The notes under the pieces: generated by a model | What the model saw: only the letters and a program-made list of their open reading frames with translations | Databases searched by the model: none | Told to the model about the DNA's origin: nothing | Shown here: positions 9,369 through 19,043 of the stretch, one piece after another | Position numbering within the stretch: the first letter of the stretch is position 1 | How the letters are laid out: the number at the start of each line of letters is the position of its first letter | Origin: Paulinella micropora | Taxonomy: Eukaryota; Cercozoa; Imbricatea; Euglyphida; Paulinellidae | Assembly: GCA_019918135.1 (NCBI GenBank) | Contig: WBZZ01003838.1 | Coordinates: forward strand, 245,001-265,000 | Reading direction: 5' to 3' | Length of the DNA: 20,000 nucleotides | Program-made: the position numbers and the translations under genes

Positions 9369-10159
9369 CTAGGGGCTGCGCCAACACCTGAAAGGATGGT
9401 TTACCGGTTCGCTTCGCGCACCAAACCCCGCCAGCCCCAATTCTTATCCTTTTTTGGAGGGCACCCCGGACCCCCTGCCCCCCCCCCCCCCCCCCCCCCG
9501 CCCCCTTTCCCTTCGACAGGGTACGTTGAATTGCCGGAGGTGCCGCAAAGGGCGCCTGGTGGCAAAAAACCTCAATTTTCAGGTGTTGGTGCCACCCGCG
9601 ACCAGAACGGGTACATACAATGGCCGGGCTGGGGTTCCCGGGGGGTGTGCCCCCCGGAGCCCCCCCCTGCCCCGTCGACAGGGTACGTTCACTTGCCGGA
9701 GGCACCGGCAAGTACTGCCAAAAAACAACGAAATTTGGCATTCAGGACAATCCCCTAACGCAAATATTTGCGTGAATTCCAAAAAAAACCATATCAGCAT
9801 CAACATCGAGTCTGGGGCTAGCCACCCTGCCAATATGAGCTCCCAAGTCCTCAAACCATGATTTATTCCGATGGGGGGGTGCAAAAAAAGGCCAAAAAAA
9901 CAAGGAATTTTGGCATTCAGGACACTCCCCTAATGCAAATATTTGCGTGAATTCCAAAGAAACTATACCAGCATCAACATCGAGTCTGCGGCTAGCCACC
10001 CTGCAAATATGAGCTCCGAACTCCTCCTCGTTCCCACAAACCATGATTTATTCCGACAGGGTTGCCGATTTGGGGGGTGGGGGTGGGAGTGGGGTACACA
10101 ATTTTCATTTTCCCCCTCCCTCCAAACCCCCCAGCCCCTTCTCCAACACCTTTCAGGGA
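9369..10159 (-). mobile_element. Composite family H element 3 (Helitron-like, 791 bp)
   Basis: Shortest full copy. Ends are as in H1 and H2 (TCCCTGAAAGG at 10159, CCCCTAG at 9369, A before and T after). It carries the hairpin with one mismatch (GGTTCGC, 9406-9412), two D units (9515 and 9676) and two E units (9739 and 9914; perfect palindrome at 9758-9773). The size differences among H1-H3 come from the number of D and E units, so the core behaves as a variable-number tandem repeat. Confidence 0.5.
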
Positions 10160-10188
10160 TAATAATAGTGATGATGATGATGATGATG

Positions 10189-10247
<59 letters not shown>

Positions 10248-10248
<1 letters not shown>

Positions 10249-10420
10249 GTGTATCTCCTGCCAATTGCTGAGCCAAAAGGCCATGTGCATCCAGTCCTCC
10301 ATTCCATAAGGAAAGTCTCCACACCAATCGGTGGAATAAAGGAAGTGACGGCATAGAACATTACTCTAGGAGCTTTATACCAATCAGCCCATGGAAAGGA
10401 CCGATGGCCTATGTACTCCC

Positions 10421-10421
<1 letters not shown>
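10248..10421 (-). mobile_element. Family B short element, copy 5
   Basis: Standard 174-bp B element with both ends intact. It is followed by a 93-bp AAT run and SINE copy 12; the same B-then-A order occurs at 2099-2610 and 7652-8058. Confidence 0.65.
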
Positions 10422-10514
<93 letters not shown>

Positions 10515-10515
<1 letters not shown>

Positions 10516-10783
10516 GTGCTTCTCTGTCAATGGCTGATGCATTTCTGCACATGCGCCTCCATCGTCTCACCCGTGAGGGGAGTACGAAGAATTGACGATA
10601 AGCTCTAATGACACCCCCGCAAGGGCAGTTCCAACACTTCCAGACGGGCCGGTATGTTCAATGAAAATACTGGTCCAGAAATAGACCGGTATGTTCAATG
10701 AAAATACTGGTGGCACCGACGGGAATCGAACTGGCGACAGGGCCCAGATGGTAGAACTTGACCACTGGGCTATCACGGTGTCC
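10515..10783 (-). mobile_element. SINE family A, copy 12 (full)
   Basis: Complete AAATAG-joint copy; tRNA-like head at 10712-10783. In the head the acceptor 5' strand is GACACCG against CGGTGCC (one mismatch). A useful reference copy for the family. Confidence 0.8.
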
Positions 10784-10785
10784 AT

Positions 10786-10862
<77 letters not shown>

Positions 10863-10925
10863 TAATTATAATAATAGTAATAATAACAATAATAGTAATA
10901 ATAGTAATAATAGTAATAGTAATAG

Positions 10926-10956
<31 letters not shown>
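10784..10956. repeat. Degenerate AAT/AGT microsatellite
   Basis: Begins as pure AAT and becomes mixed with AGT, AAC and GAT units from about 10860. The decay suggests an older tract than its neighbours. Confidence 0.9.
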
Positions 10957-10957
<1 letters not shown>

Positions 10958-11129
10958 GTGTATCTCCTGCCAATTGCTGAGCCAAAAGGCCATGTGCATC
11001 CAGTCCTCCATTCCATAAGGAAAGTCTCCACACCAATCGGTGGAATAAAGGAAGTGACGGCATAGAACATTACTCTAGGAGCTTTATACCAATCAGCCCA
11101 TGGAAAGGACCGATGGCCTATGTACTCCC

Positions 11130-11130
<1 letters not shown>
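10957..11130 (-). mobile_element. Family B short element, copy 6
   Basis: Standard B copy with both ends; the last element before the pyrimidine-rich tract. Confidence 0.65.
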
Positions 11131-11195
<65 letters not shown>

Positions 11196-11240
11196 TAATA
11201 ACAATAATAATAATAATGATAATAATAATAGTCATAATGT

Positions 11241-11249
11241 TGTTGCCTT

Positions 11250-11293
<44 letters not shown>

Positions 11294-11616
11294 TCTTCTT
11301 CTTCTCCTTCTTCTTCTTCTTCTTCTTCTTCTTCTTCTTCTTCTTCTTCTCCTTCTTCTTCTGCTGCTCCTCCTCCTCCTCGTCCTTCTCCTCCTCCTCC
11401 TTCTTTTTCCTCTTTTTCTTCTTTTTCTTCTTTTTCTTCTTCTTCTTCTTCTTCTTCTTCTTCTTCTTCTTCTTCTTCTTCTTCTTCTTCTTCTTCTTCG
11501 TCTTCTTCTTCTTCTTCTTCTTCTTCTTCTTCTTCTTCTTCTTCTTCTTCTTCTTCGCCTCATCCTCATCCTCATCCTCATTCTCATCCTCATCATCATC
11601 ATCATCATCATCATCA
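11241..11616. repeat. Compound pyrimidine tract: TAC, TTC, TCC/TTTTC, TTC, CATCCT, CAT
   Basis: Runs of TAC (about 11250-11290), TTC (11291-11360), TCC/TGC mixtures (11361-11400), TTTTTC units (about 11403-11440), a long TTC run (about 11440-11555) with one GTC, then CATCCT (about 11557-11600) and CAT repeats to 11616. The plus strand is almost purine-free over about 270 bp. Long open frames here (poly-Ser or poly-Phe on plus, poly-Arg or poly-Lys on minus) are products of the repeat, not genes. Long GAA/TTC tracts can form triplex DNA. Confidence 0.9.
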
Positions 11617-12510
11617 TAATTGCCTTGTGCTTTGCCTTTTTCTTTCTCATGGCTTAGGTGCAACAAGGAAATCCCACCGGGTTGGGATGGACGTGACTAT
11701 GACCCAGACGTGCATCGACGGTGACACGAGGAAGGCGAGAGAGAGAGAGGGGGGGGGGGGGGCGGGGGCGAGAGAAGCTGGCCCCCTCTGAGGCTCGTTC
11801 TACACACCAGAATTAAGGGTTTTGGGTGCAAGAGAGCCACCCATGCCAGTTTTCCGACCGCTTGCCAGCGTGGGCTCTCGCACCGGAGACCCGAATGTCT
11901 GAGATTGTGTAGAACAAGCCCGAGGCTTGTACTGCACTGCCCGAAATTTTCGGGATATCTACTGCAAGACAGGGGTTGAACACTTATTTCCTTCGATTGC
12001 AAAGGAGACTTCCACAAATCACTAATTACATGATTGATAACCCGGGTGACGTGACTTCATGATGATGCAAGAGGTAGTGTTTCGGCTTTCAACAGTCAGA
12101 GAGACACAAACGAGCAAGCAAACAAAGAAACAACAAAAACAATCATTTGAGAGTCTTGTTAGAAAATATCTCCCCTGCTAACCCAGACCTTGGTGACAAC
12201 GACACTCGTGTTAAGGCTTTTTTCTCCGGTACATCTAGGCAAAATCGTCGTACCGCTGAGTAGTACAGGCCATCGGATTTGCAGGAATTACACTAAGAAA
12301 TTTATTGCGCAATCACTGTTGTAATAGAAACTTGCCACTCGTAGGAGTGAGTGGGAAGACGAAGCATGAGAAGGAAAATAATAAATAAATAAATAAAAGG
12401 TGGCTCGTCAGAGTCCGAACGAAAGAGAAAAAAAAAAAAGAAAGGAAAACAGCGACGCGTAAAAGAGAGAGAAAAAATTAAATCATAGATAAATAAATAA
12501 TGAAAATATA
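11617..12510. other. About 900 bp of unique sequence within the nest
   Basis: Non-repetitive DNA between the pyrimidine tract and the next AAT run, with a G13 run near 11750, the foldback at 11793-11919, a short inverted repeat (CCCGAAATTTTCGGG, 11940-11954) and A-rich stretches from about 12110 and 12375. Frames are short and show no recognisable domain. It may be host sequence flanking two merged nests. Confidence 0.5.
11793..11919. repeat. Foldback (inverted-repeat) element, about 127 bp
   Basis: GCTCGTTCTACACA at 11793-11806 is the complement of TGTGTAGAACAAGC at 11906-11919 with one mismatch. Further in, GGTGCAAGAGAGCC pairs with GGGCTCTCGCACC. The whole could fold into a long interrupted hairpin. 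Small inverted-repeat transposon (MITE) or structured RNA are both possible; no clear target duplication is visible. Confidence 0.45.
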
Positions 12511-12516
12511 GTAGTA

Positions 12517-12584
<68 letters not shown>

Positions 12585-12585
<1 letters not shown>

Positions 12586-12814
12586 GTGCGTGCTTCTCTG
12601 TCAATGGCTGATGCAAATCTGCACATGCGCCTCCATCGTCTCACCCGTGAGGGGAGTACGAAGAATTGACGATAGGCTCTAATGCCGCAAGGGCAGTTCC
12701 AACACTTCCAGACGGACCGGTATGTTCAATGAAAATACTGGTGGCACCGACGGGAATCGAACTGGCGACAGGGCCCAGATGGTAGAACTTGACCACTGGG
12801 CTATCACGGTGTCC
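12585..12814 (-). mobile_element. SINE family A, copy 13 (full, single form)
   Basis: Complete, with tRNA-like head ending at 12814. It has a 4-nt insertion at the 3' junction (AGTGCGTGCTTC) and lacks ACACCCC in the body. It is again followed by a family C piece. Confidence 0.8.
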
Positions 12815-12822
12815 ATAATAAC

Positions 12823-12889
<67 letters not shown>

Positions 12890-12891
<2 letters not shown>

Positions 12892-12938
12892 ATATCTGAG
12901 GCGTCCTGATGCAGCTAATGGCATATCCTCAACGGACA
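12890..12938 (-). mobile_element. Family C element, copy 4 (49-bp 3' end)
   Basis: Only the last 49 bp of family C, starting TGTCCGTTGAGG on the minus strand, with one change (GCGTCC for GCGTAC). This is the extreme case of the 5' truncation series 484, 450, 408, 49 bp. Confidence 0.7.
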
Positions 12939-13001
<63 letters not shown>

Positions 13002-13002
<1 letters not shown>

Positions 13003-13268
13003 GTGCTTCTCTGTCAATGGCTGATGCATTTCTGCACATGCGCCTCCATCGTCTCACCCGTGAGGGGAGTACGAAGAATTGACGATAAGCTCTAATGACA
13101 CCCCCGCAAGGGCAGTTCCAACACTTCCAGACGGACCGGTATGTTCAATGAAAATACTGGTCCAGACGGAGCGGTATGTTCAATGAAAATACTGGTGGCA
13201 CCGACGGGAATCGAACTGGCGACAGGGCCCAGATGGTAGAACTTGACCACTGGGCTATCACGGTGTCC
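13002..13268 (-). mobile_element. SINE family A, copy 14 (full, duplicated form)
   Basis: Complete copy next to the LINE tail. Its 3' end (13002-13050) gives the clearest comparison with the LINE: GATGGAGGCGCATGTGC then CCATTGACAGAGAAGCACT here, ATGGAGGCACATGTCC then CCAATTGACTGATAAGTC in the LINE, each followed by ATT repeats. Confidence 0.8.
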
Positions 13269-13309
13269 ACAATAATAATAATAATAATGATAATAATAAT
13301 AATAATAAC

Positions 13310-13375
<66 letters not shown>
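13269..13375 (-). repeat. (ATT)n tail of the LINE
   Basis: 107 bp of AAT repeats on the plus strand (ATT on the minus) directly follow the LINE 3' end at 13376. Microsatellite tails instead of poly(A) are known in several LINE clades (for example the TAA tails of the I factor). SINE copy 14 lies at its far end. Confidence 0.75.
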
Positions 13376-13376
<1 letters not shown>

Positions 13377-13896
13377 GACTTATCAGTCAATTGGCCTTTG
13401 ATCCTGTCGGACATGTGCCTCCATTGGTAGCACGGGGCCGTTCGGTGACGCGGCTCCGCTCCAAAGACTCGACTGGCGGTGCAATGTGCAAATGAGCGTG
13501 CTGTGCATGTGCAAGTGGGTGCAAGGAGTGAGAGGAGTTATCTGCCGATAAGAAGTCCGCGACGCTGCGCTGACCTCCACCTACAACAGATCTAGCCAGA
13601 CATTCTACCTGACTAGGCCTTCCCCTCCTTCTACCCACCTCCTGAACGACCGTGAGGTCGATCACCTCCTCCTCCTCCTCCGCCCCCTCTGCCTCCCTGG
13701 TCTGCGCCTCCAACTCCTCCCACTCCTTCCAGATGGTGGCAACAAACCTTCCTAACTCCTCCTCCACCTCTTCTGGGACAGGGATAAACAAAACGCCGAG
13801 CATCGCCGCCATCCTCCCCCTTCAGCCATTCCTCTTTGAAGAGCCTCATCTCCTCCTCCGCCTCCCGCAGTTCCCTGTGATAAAGCCCTCCTCGAT
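13376..13896 (-). other. LINE 3' region with a possible frame-shifted C-terminus
   Basis: After the stop at 13897 another minus frame is open over 13387-13812 (141 codons). Its start resembles LINE polymerase C-termini: a hydrophobic LGVLFIPV stretch, then an acidic helix with GRFVATIWKEWEELE. A third frame (about 13720-13940) gives helical, charged sequence between them. Either the protein ends at the annotated stop and these are chance frames, or two indels shifted the last part. The last 50 bp hold the motif shared with the SINE families. Confidence 0.45.
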
Positions 13897-16800
13897 TCAG
13901 CACGAGGGGCTGCCGGGCTTGCGCCTCATCGATAACTTAAACAGTGCCTCACGAGAGCTCGCAAACGTTGGGCAATGCAGCAGGAAGTGACGTAACGACT
14001 CGTTAACCTCAGTGCCACACAAGGCGAAACAGCTTGAGCAGTCCGGCGAGCATGAGCCAAATTTGGATCGGTAGAGGCGAAGGCGATTGTTGCAGCTCAA
14101 CAATCGCCTTCTGATAAGGTTGTGACTTCCCCCCTCCAGCGCCCGCCAACGTGGGAAAGCAGAGCGGGAAGACATCTGGCTAAGCAGCACCCTAAGCCCA
14201 TCAGAGGGCTTAGCCTGCCGCTCCCAGCCAGCTACTTCCTGCCGGACAGACCATTCCTTTACCACCTCGTTCCAGTTCGCCAGAGCGGCCCGCCAGTCCT
14301 TATCATCTACCGTGCCATCTTCGTTCACGACCCGCTTGAGCGCATCCAAGCCCTCCCGCAGCCTGTGATCTGCTAAGATCAAATTTTCCGTATCTTCCTT
14401 CCATTTGCACCGACCCGTGTTGTAAAGCCTGCGTGTTAGCGCTGTGTTGCCCAGTAACTCGATGCGCCCTAGGAACCGAAGCCGGGCCGCCTTGGCAAGG
14501 ATGCTAAAACTCGGCGTGCGGCCTAAACCCCTGGTGATGCAGCCGCTTGTGCGCGTACCAACCAAGATGACCCGCAGGGGCGCTACCAACGCGCCCTCCA
14601 GCTTACTCAGCTTGTTGGCGCCCGGCAGATCCCAAAAGGCCGATGCGTAAAGCAACTTTGCGCCAACCATTTGCTGCCAATTCATCAGCCGAAGACGCGC
14701 TGGAACTTCATGGGCAATCCAGAGGGGGTAGCAGGCAGCCGTTCCCGCTACAGTGATTTCCGCCGCCCGCTTCGCTTGCGGTTTATCGGAGAGGGTGTCC
14801 GTGAGCAGAACTCCCAGGTATTTGTAGTGGTCGGTGACGTTGAGAACCTTGCCCCGGAACCTCACGCATGGGGGCGACTTTTTTGACTTGGCGTGCCCGT
14901 ATATCGGCATGACTTCCGTCTTGCCCGGTTTCAGGTTGATTTCAAGCCGATAGTCCTCCACGAATGTCGCCACGACATTTACAATCTGTTGAAGCTCCGT
15001 GACACTATGCGCAATTACCGCAACGTCGTCGGCGTAAAGCAGGGTCCGTATGTCTTCGATGCGGTTGAGATCCTCAATCTCCAACTCTTTCGCGATTCGG
15101 ACCGTTAGCTCATCCATGAAGACGTTGAACAGCGACGGTGACAACGGCGACCCTTGCTGAACTCCCATCTCTTCCAGCACTTCACCAGTGAGTTCGCCAT
15201 CGACTAGCACTCGCGATGACGTTCTTCGGTAAAAACGCCGCAGAATGCGATAGAACTTGCCCTGTACCCCCATCTGGGTTAGCCTCTGAAACAACCCGGC
15301 CCGCCAAACCGTAGGGAATGCCTTTCTCAGATCCACGAACAAAACGAAAGAACGGAGGCCAGCTTGTTGTCTAAGGCGCAGACGCTCCTTAAGGACAAAA
15401 ATCTGGTCCCCCGTACTACGTTTTGGCCGGAACCCACCCTGCTCTGGGCGAAGCCTGGCCGGCTGATCGATGAAAGCCGTAAGCCTCGCCGCCATAAGGG
15501 ACAGATACATCTTACCCAGACAGCTCAGAATCGCGATGTCTCTCCAATTTTCCGGATCGGTTGGGTCGCCTCCTTTTGGGATGTTGACGATAATCGCTTT
15601 GCCCCAGTCGCTGGGGGTGTATTCGCACGATTTCGACCAGTTGAAGAAGCGCACCAGAAAGCTCACAATCCGCGTGCCTCCGTACTTGAGCATCTCGTTC
15701 TTGATCTTATCCGGTGAGCACGCTTTGTGATTCTGGAGATTTTCCTGGCAGAGCTCCACTTCCTTCTCGGTGTAATCATAGTCCAGCGGGCCCGTCTCAG
15801 TCCGAATCTCCTCGGCTTGCGCCATGGCCTCGAATTGGTCGCGCAGGTTGTCGTTATACTGGAAGGTTTCGCGGGCCTTCCGCTCGGGCTCAATCCGCGC
15901 TGCTTCCTCATCAGAACCGACTTTCTCTACACATGCATCCTCCAAAAACTGGTTTTCTTTGGGGACCACCATACGTCGGCGGTATTCTTCCCATTCTTGT
16001 AGTTTTTCCCGGAGTGTGCATGCCAGAGTGCCATCGGGCTTCCGAACAGGAGCAGAAGCGTTCGACCGCCGAACCCCGCCCAAACGCTTTGACAGCTTCC
16101 AGTACGTGGCCATGGTAGCGCTCTTGAAGTTGGCAGCGGTGTCATTCTGGACCCGCTTCCACGCTTGCTCCTTCTTCTCCTTGCATAACCTTCTGACCGC
16201 CTTCCTCGCTTCTTTATATCTTTGCCAGGCCTCTCGGTTGGCCTCATTCCTTCGCCAGAGGCCGTATGCCTCTCTCCGTCGCGCAATCGCTTCCCTAAGA
16301 CTCTCATCAAACCATGCATTAGTAAACCCTGGCCTAATCACCCGAACTCCCAAGACCTTCACGGCTGCGCCCGTGAAAGCTCGGACCACTAAGCTAGCGA
16401 CCCTATCTACCTCCTGCTGAAGCTCATCCGGGTCCTCCACTGCTGATAGATCTGGGAGGCCATCTGGCAACAGCCCCGATATACCAGCTGCAAAGGTCTC
16501 GTCGTACTTCAACCTAAGCTCAGACAGCTCACTCTCCTTACCCTCAACTACCCTGCCTATCAAGCGCTCTGCCTTGAATGCTTTGTACCTCTTTACCTGC
16601 TTTTTGGGGGGTGGCTGTCCCCCCCAGACCAGTTCCGCCCACACAGCTTTGTGGTCGGTATCAAGGTCTACCTCGTCGACGCCGAAGCTTGCCTCCTCCG
16701 CCAGCTCGGAAGAGACGCAGATGTAATCCAGTAGATGTCTTCGTCCACCTACATTTTCCTGCCTAGACCACCAATATTTGTCCTCCCGTGGTTGCGAAAA

Positions 16801-18291
16801 CCCACTGAGATTGCGCAACCCCGTGGCAACAAGCATCGCAGCCAGCAACTCACCATTCTCACTCCTAACCCCTCTACCCCTCCCATCTATCTCGCCAAAG
16901 AGGCCCACCACTCCCTCCTCCCGCGCTATTCTGGCGGTCCCCAGCTTAGCATTAGCATCACCAACCGTAACCACATGACCTTTGGTGGCGAAGTAGGAGA
17001 CGGCCGCCTGCCACGCCTCATAGGCTGCAATAGATTCCTCTCGTTGATTTTCTTGGGGGAAGTAGCCGTTGCCGACGAACACATCCGACGCCGTCGCGCT
17101 CCCAGACGACAGCCTCACCCACAATTGCTGTGGGTGTGGAACAGGCGCCTGTACAATGGTAGCGCACGGTGCCAGATAGTTGGCCACCAACGTCAAGACT
17201 CCCCCCAAGAGACGCGAGCCCGCACCAGTTGCAGCCGCTTTGCCGAGGACTGCGAAGCCGTCGACTTGGAGCTTCTCCACCTTCTGCGACGATAGGTTGT
17301 GCTCCTGGACTCCGACGATCACCCAGCCTCGCTCCTTGTAGTGCTCCGGCCATTCCCCAAAGCCTGGGCTATCCGCACCCACTTTGCCTTGCCAATTATG
17401 TGAGGCCACCCTCAGTGGGAAGCCTTTCACAAATTGGGAAGAACGAAGCTGATGCCGATGCCTGCGCTTCGGTTGAGCCCGCCTGGAGCCCTCCGCCACC
17501 CTCCACGGCCCATCCTGCACCCTCCGCCCCAGCTCCTCCAGCTCCCGCATCCCGCCCCACTCCGCCAAGGGAGATTCACCGCTTGAGGCTTCGCCCTGGG
17601 GCTCGTCGACTTCCACGTCGAGCACCCAGTAGCCAAATCCCTGCTTGCGAAGCTCCCTCTGCATCTCTACATACTGGGCACCCCCCCGTGCAGCCCGCTG
17701 CTTCTCTCTTTCCCGGAAAGTCCTACCCGTCGCAACGTGAACCTTTCCCGTGAAGAACTTACGCTCCCGCAGCAGCCGCACCATCTTCTCCGCCTCCTCA
17801 CAAGACGCACATTTAATCCGCAAATGTCGCCCACTACCTCTGCCCGCGAATTCCACCTCGACTTCCCCGAGACCGAGAATTCGGAGCTCTCGCGCCATGA
17901 CCACTGTCTGAGAGACATGCGATAGCCCCCATACTATGCAACATCTCTTATCCAGCTCATTTTGTACCTTCCTCCGCCACCTCCTCGGTGGCGGTACCGC
18001 TTGCCACACGCCGTGACCAGACCTTTCCGGACGTGACTTCTCTTCCGAGGTTGGGGAGGGTGATCGAGATGCAGCAGGATTGCTGGCTCTACGTGATTCA
18101 GGTTGCCCGTCAGGTACGCGAGCACTCGACCACCCCACCCCGGCCGAGTAGCCATCACCACCCGCAGGCGCACTCCCACGGGGAACGTCTAAACCTGAAG
18201 GATTACCGCCTTGACCCATAGGGCCAGCACTAGCGGCCGCGCTCTTCGCATAAGAACCTGACATAAGTGGTATGGGACCCCGGTGCCGCAT
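13897..18291 (-). CDS. LINE polyprotein: endonuclease and reverse transcriptase (1464 aa)
   Basis: It would nick target DNA and copy the element RNA at the nick. Residues 1-110 are Gly/Ser/Pro/Arg-rich and disordered. Residues about 115-225 look like a compact, possibly RRM-type fold ending in a basic helix (RTFREREKQRAARGG), which may replace a separate ORF1. Residues about 295-556 are an APE-like endonuclease: SHNWQGKVG (297), VQEHN with E330, VGDANAK with D445/N447, and TDHKAV with D546/H547. Reverse transcriptase motifs: NWRDIAILS (915), EQGGFRPKRSTGDQI (950), FVDLRKAF with D987, QQGSPLSPSLFN (1045), LLYADDVAVIA with D1088/D1089, YKYLGVLL (1156). A C-terminal Cys/His cluster has C1414, C1418, C1421, C1425, H1435 and C1440. 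The 18291 ATG is the first after an upstream in-frame TAA; Met10 is an alternative. Clade not assigned; possible hosts include algae and other protists. Confidence 0.9.
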   Translation of the reverse strand: MRHRGPIPLMSGSYAKSAAASAGPMGQGGNPSGLDVPRGSAPAGGDGYSAGVGWSSARVPDGQPESRRASNPAASRSPSPTSEEKSRPERSGHGVWQAVPPPRRWRRKVQNELDKRCCIVWGLSHVSQTVVMARELRILGLGEVEVEFAGRGSGRHLRIKCASCEEAEKMVRLLRERKFFTGKVHVATGRTFREREKQRAARGGAQYVEMQRELRKQGFGYWVLDVEVDEPQGEASSGESPLAEWGGMRELEELGRRVQDGPWRVAEGSRRAQPKRRHRHQLRSSQFVKGFPLRVASHNWQGKVGADSPGFGEWPEHYKERGWVIVGVQEHNLSSQKVEKLQVDGFAVLGKAAATGAGSRLLGGVLTLVANYLAPCATIVQAPVPHPQQLWVRLSSGSATASDVFVGNGYFPQENQREESIAAYEAWQAAVSYFATKGHVVTVGDANAKLGTARIAREEGVVGLFGEIDGRGRGVRSENGELLAAMLVATGLRNLSGFSQPREDKYWWSRQENVGGRRHLLDYICVSSELAEEASFGVDEVDLDTDHKAVWAELVWGGQPPPKKQVKRYKAFKAERLIGRVVEGKESELSELRLKYDETFAAGISGLLPDGLPDLSAVEDPDELQQEVDRVASLVVRAFTGAAVKVLGVRVIRPGFTNAWFDESLREAIARRREAYGLWRRNEANREAWQRYKEARKAVRRLCKEKKEQAWKRVQNDTAANFKSATMATYWKLSKRLGGVRRSNASAPVRKPDGTLACTLREKLQEWEEYRRRMVVPKENQFLEDACVEKVGSDEEAARIEPERKARETFQYNDNLRDQFEAMAQAEEIRTETGPLDYDYTEKEVELCQENLQNHKACSPDKIKNEMLKYGGTRIVSFLVRFFNWSKSCEYTPSDWGKAIIVNIPKGGDPTDPENWRDIAILSCLGKMYLSLMAARLTAFIDQPARLRPEQGGFRPKRSTGDQIFVLKERLRLRQQAGLRSFVLFVDLRKAFPTVWRAGLFQRLTQMGVQGKFYRILRRFYRRTSSRVLVDGELTGEVLEEMGVQQGSPLSPSLFNVFMDELTVRIAKELEIEDLNRIEDIRTLLYADDVAVIAHSVTELQQIVNVVATFVEDYRLEINLKPGKTEVMPIYGHAKSKKSPPCVRFRGKVLNVTDHYKYLGVLLTDTLSDKPQAKRAAEITVAGTAACYPLWIAHEVPARLRLMNWQQMVGAKLLYASAFWDLPGANKLSKLEGALVAPLRVILVGTRTSGCITRGLGRTPSFSILAKAARLRFLGRIELLGNTALTRRLYNTGRCKWKEDTENLILADHRLREGLDALKRVVNEDGTVDDKDWRAALANWNEVVKEWSVRQEVAGWERQAKPSDGLRVLLSQMSSRSAFPRWRALEGGSHNLIRRRLLSCNNRLRLYRSKFGSCSPDCSSCFALCGTEVNESLRHFLLHCPTFASSREALFKLSMRRKPGSPSC

Positions 18292-18293
18292 TG

Positions 18294-18312
18294 ATCGAGT
18301 TGTAAACTCGAT
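18294..18312 (-). promoter_or_regulatory. Perfect stem-loop 2 nt before the LINE start codon
   Basis: ATCGAGTT-GTA-AACTCGAT is an 8-bp perfect stem with a 3-nt loop, two bases upstream of the ATG at 18291. The second upstream unit keeps a related CGAG/CTCG pairing at about 19280-19294 with a larger loop. It could affect translation initiation or mark the unit boundary; function is inference. Confidence 0.5.
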
Positions 18313-18961
18313 AAATGAGGACCCAGGTGGGGTTATTTAAAGCTCAACCCTTAAAAAGCATACGTGTACGTATGTATAGGAATACACACAAACACTCACC
18401 TGCATCCGTAACCAGGCACGAGGCAGGACCCGCTGTGCATCATCGAGGTAGGTGTCGTGGCAAACCACCCTGCGTCCGATAAACGCTGCAAGTGAGTCAT
18501 CTACCGAGAGCACAGAGTGACAGGCCCGTGCACGTGTACCCACCACCCCATAACCCTCCGCCAGAGCAACCCCATGGCATCCGCAGGATGAGCACGAAGA
18601 GTGCTGAGAGAGAGGGTGAGCCAGGAGCCCCGCTCCGGTCCGTCGTTACTTTGGTCATTTAGTCGTTTCAAGGCTTGTGGTAAGGTGTAGGGCCTCTCGC
18701 CTTCGTACAAACTCCGACCGACAGTAGTTTGGTTGACCATCCTTCGCGGTGACCCTCTGAACACAACCCCCTCCCCCAGTGCCCACCCCTTGTGATTCCA
18801 GAGGCCACCCCGAGCCAAGAGCCATGAGTATGATGAGCAACTCACATGAGTTACTCTCAGTAATTGGGACCCGTCTCATAAATCAATGGAACGCTTATCG
18901 TGCGCCCCTCATAGGCTCAGCCCGCCCATGTGAAAGCTAGGCCTCGCCCAAAGCAAAGCAA

Positions 18962-19043
<82 letters not shown>

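Noticed and set aside
10712..10783. A functional tRNA gene
   Set aside because: The acceptor stem has a mismatch, the T-stem is poorly paired, no regular anticodon arm is visible, and the same sequence recurs about ten times as the head of a dispersed element.
11113..11791. Long frames rich in Ser/Phe (plus) or Arg/Lys (minus)
   Set aside because: Produced by the TTC/TAC compound repeat; no domain, no conserved ends.
11697..12017. 106-aa minus-strand frame in the unique segment
   Set aside because: It spans the G-run and the foldback element, has no domain, and its codons follow the inverted repeat.
14122..17925. Plus-strand frames opposite the LINE (60-198 aa)
   Set aside because: Shadows of the 1464-codon minus-strand frame with GC-rich codons; no recognisable domain.
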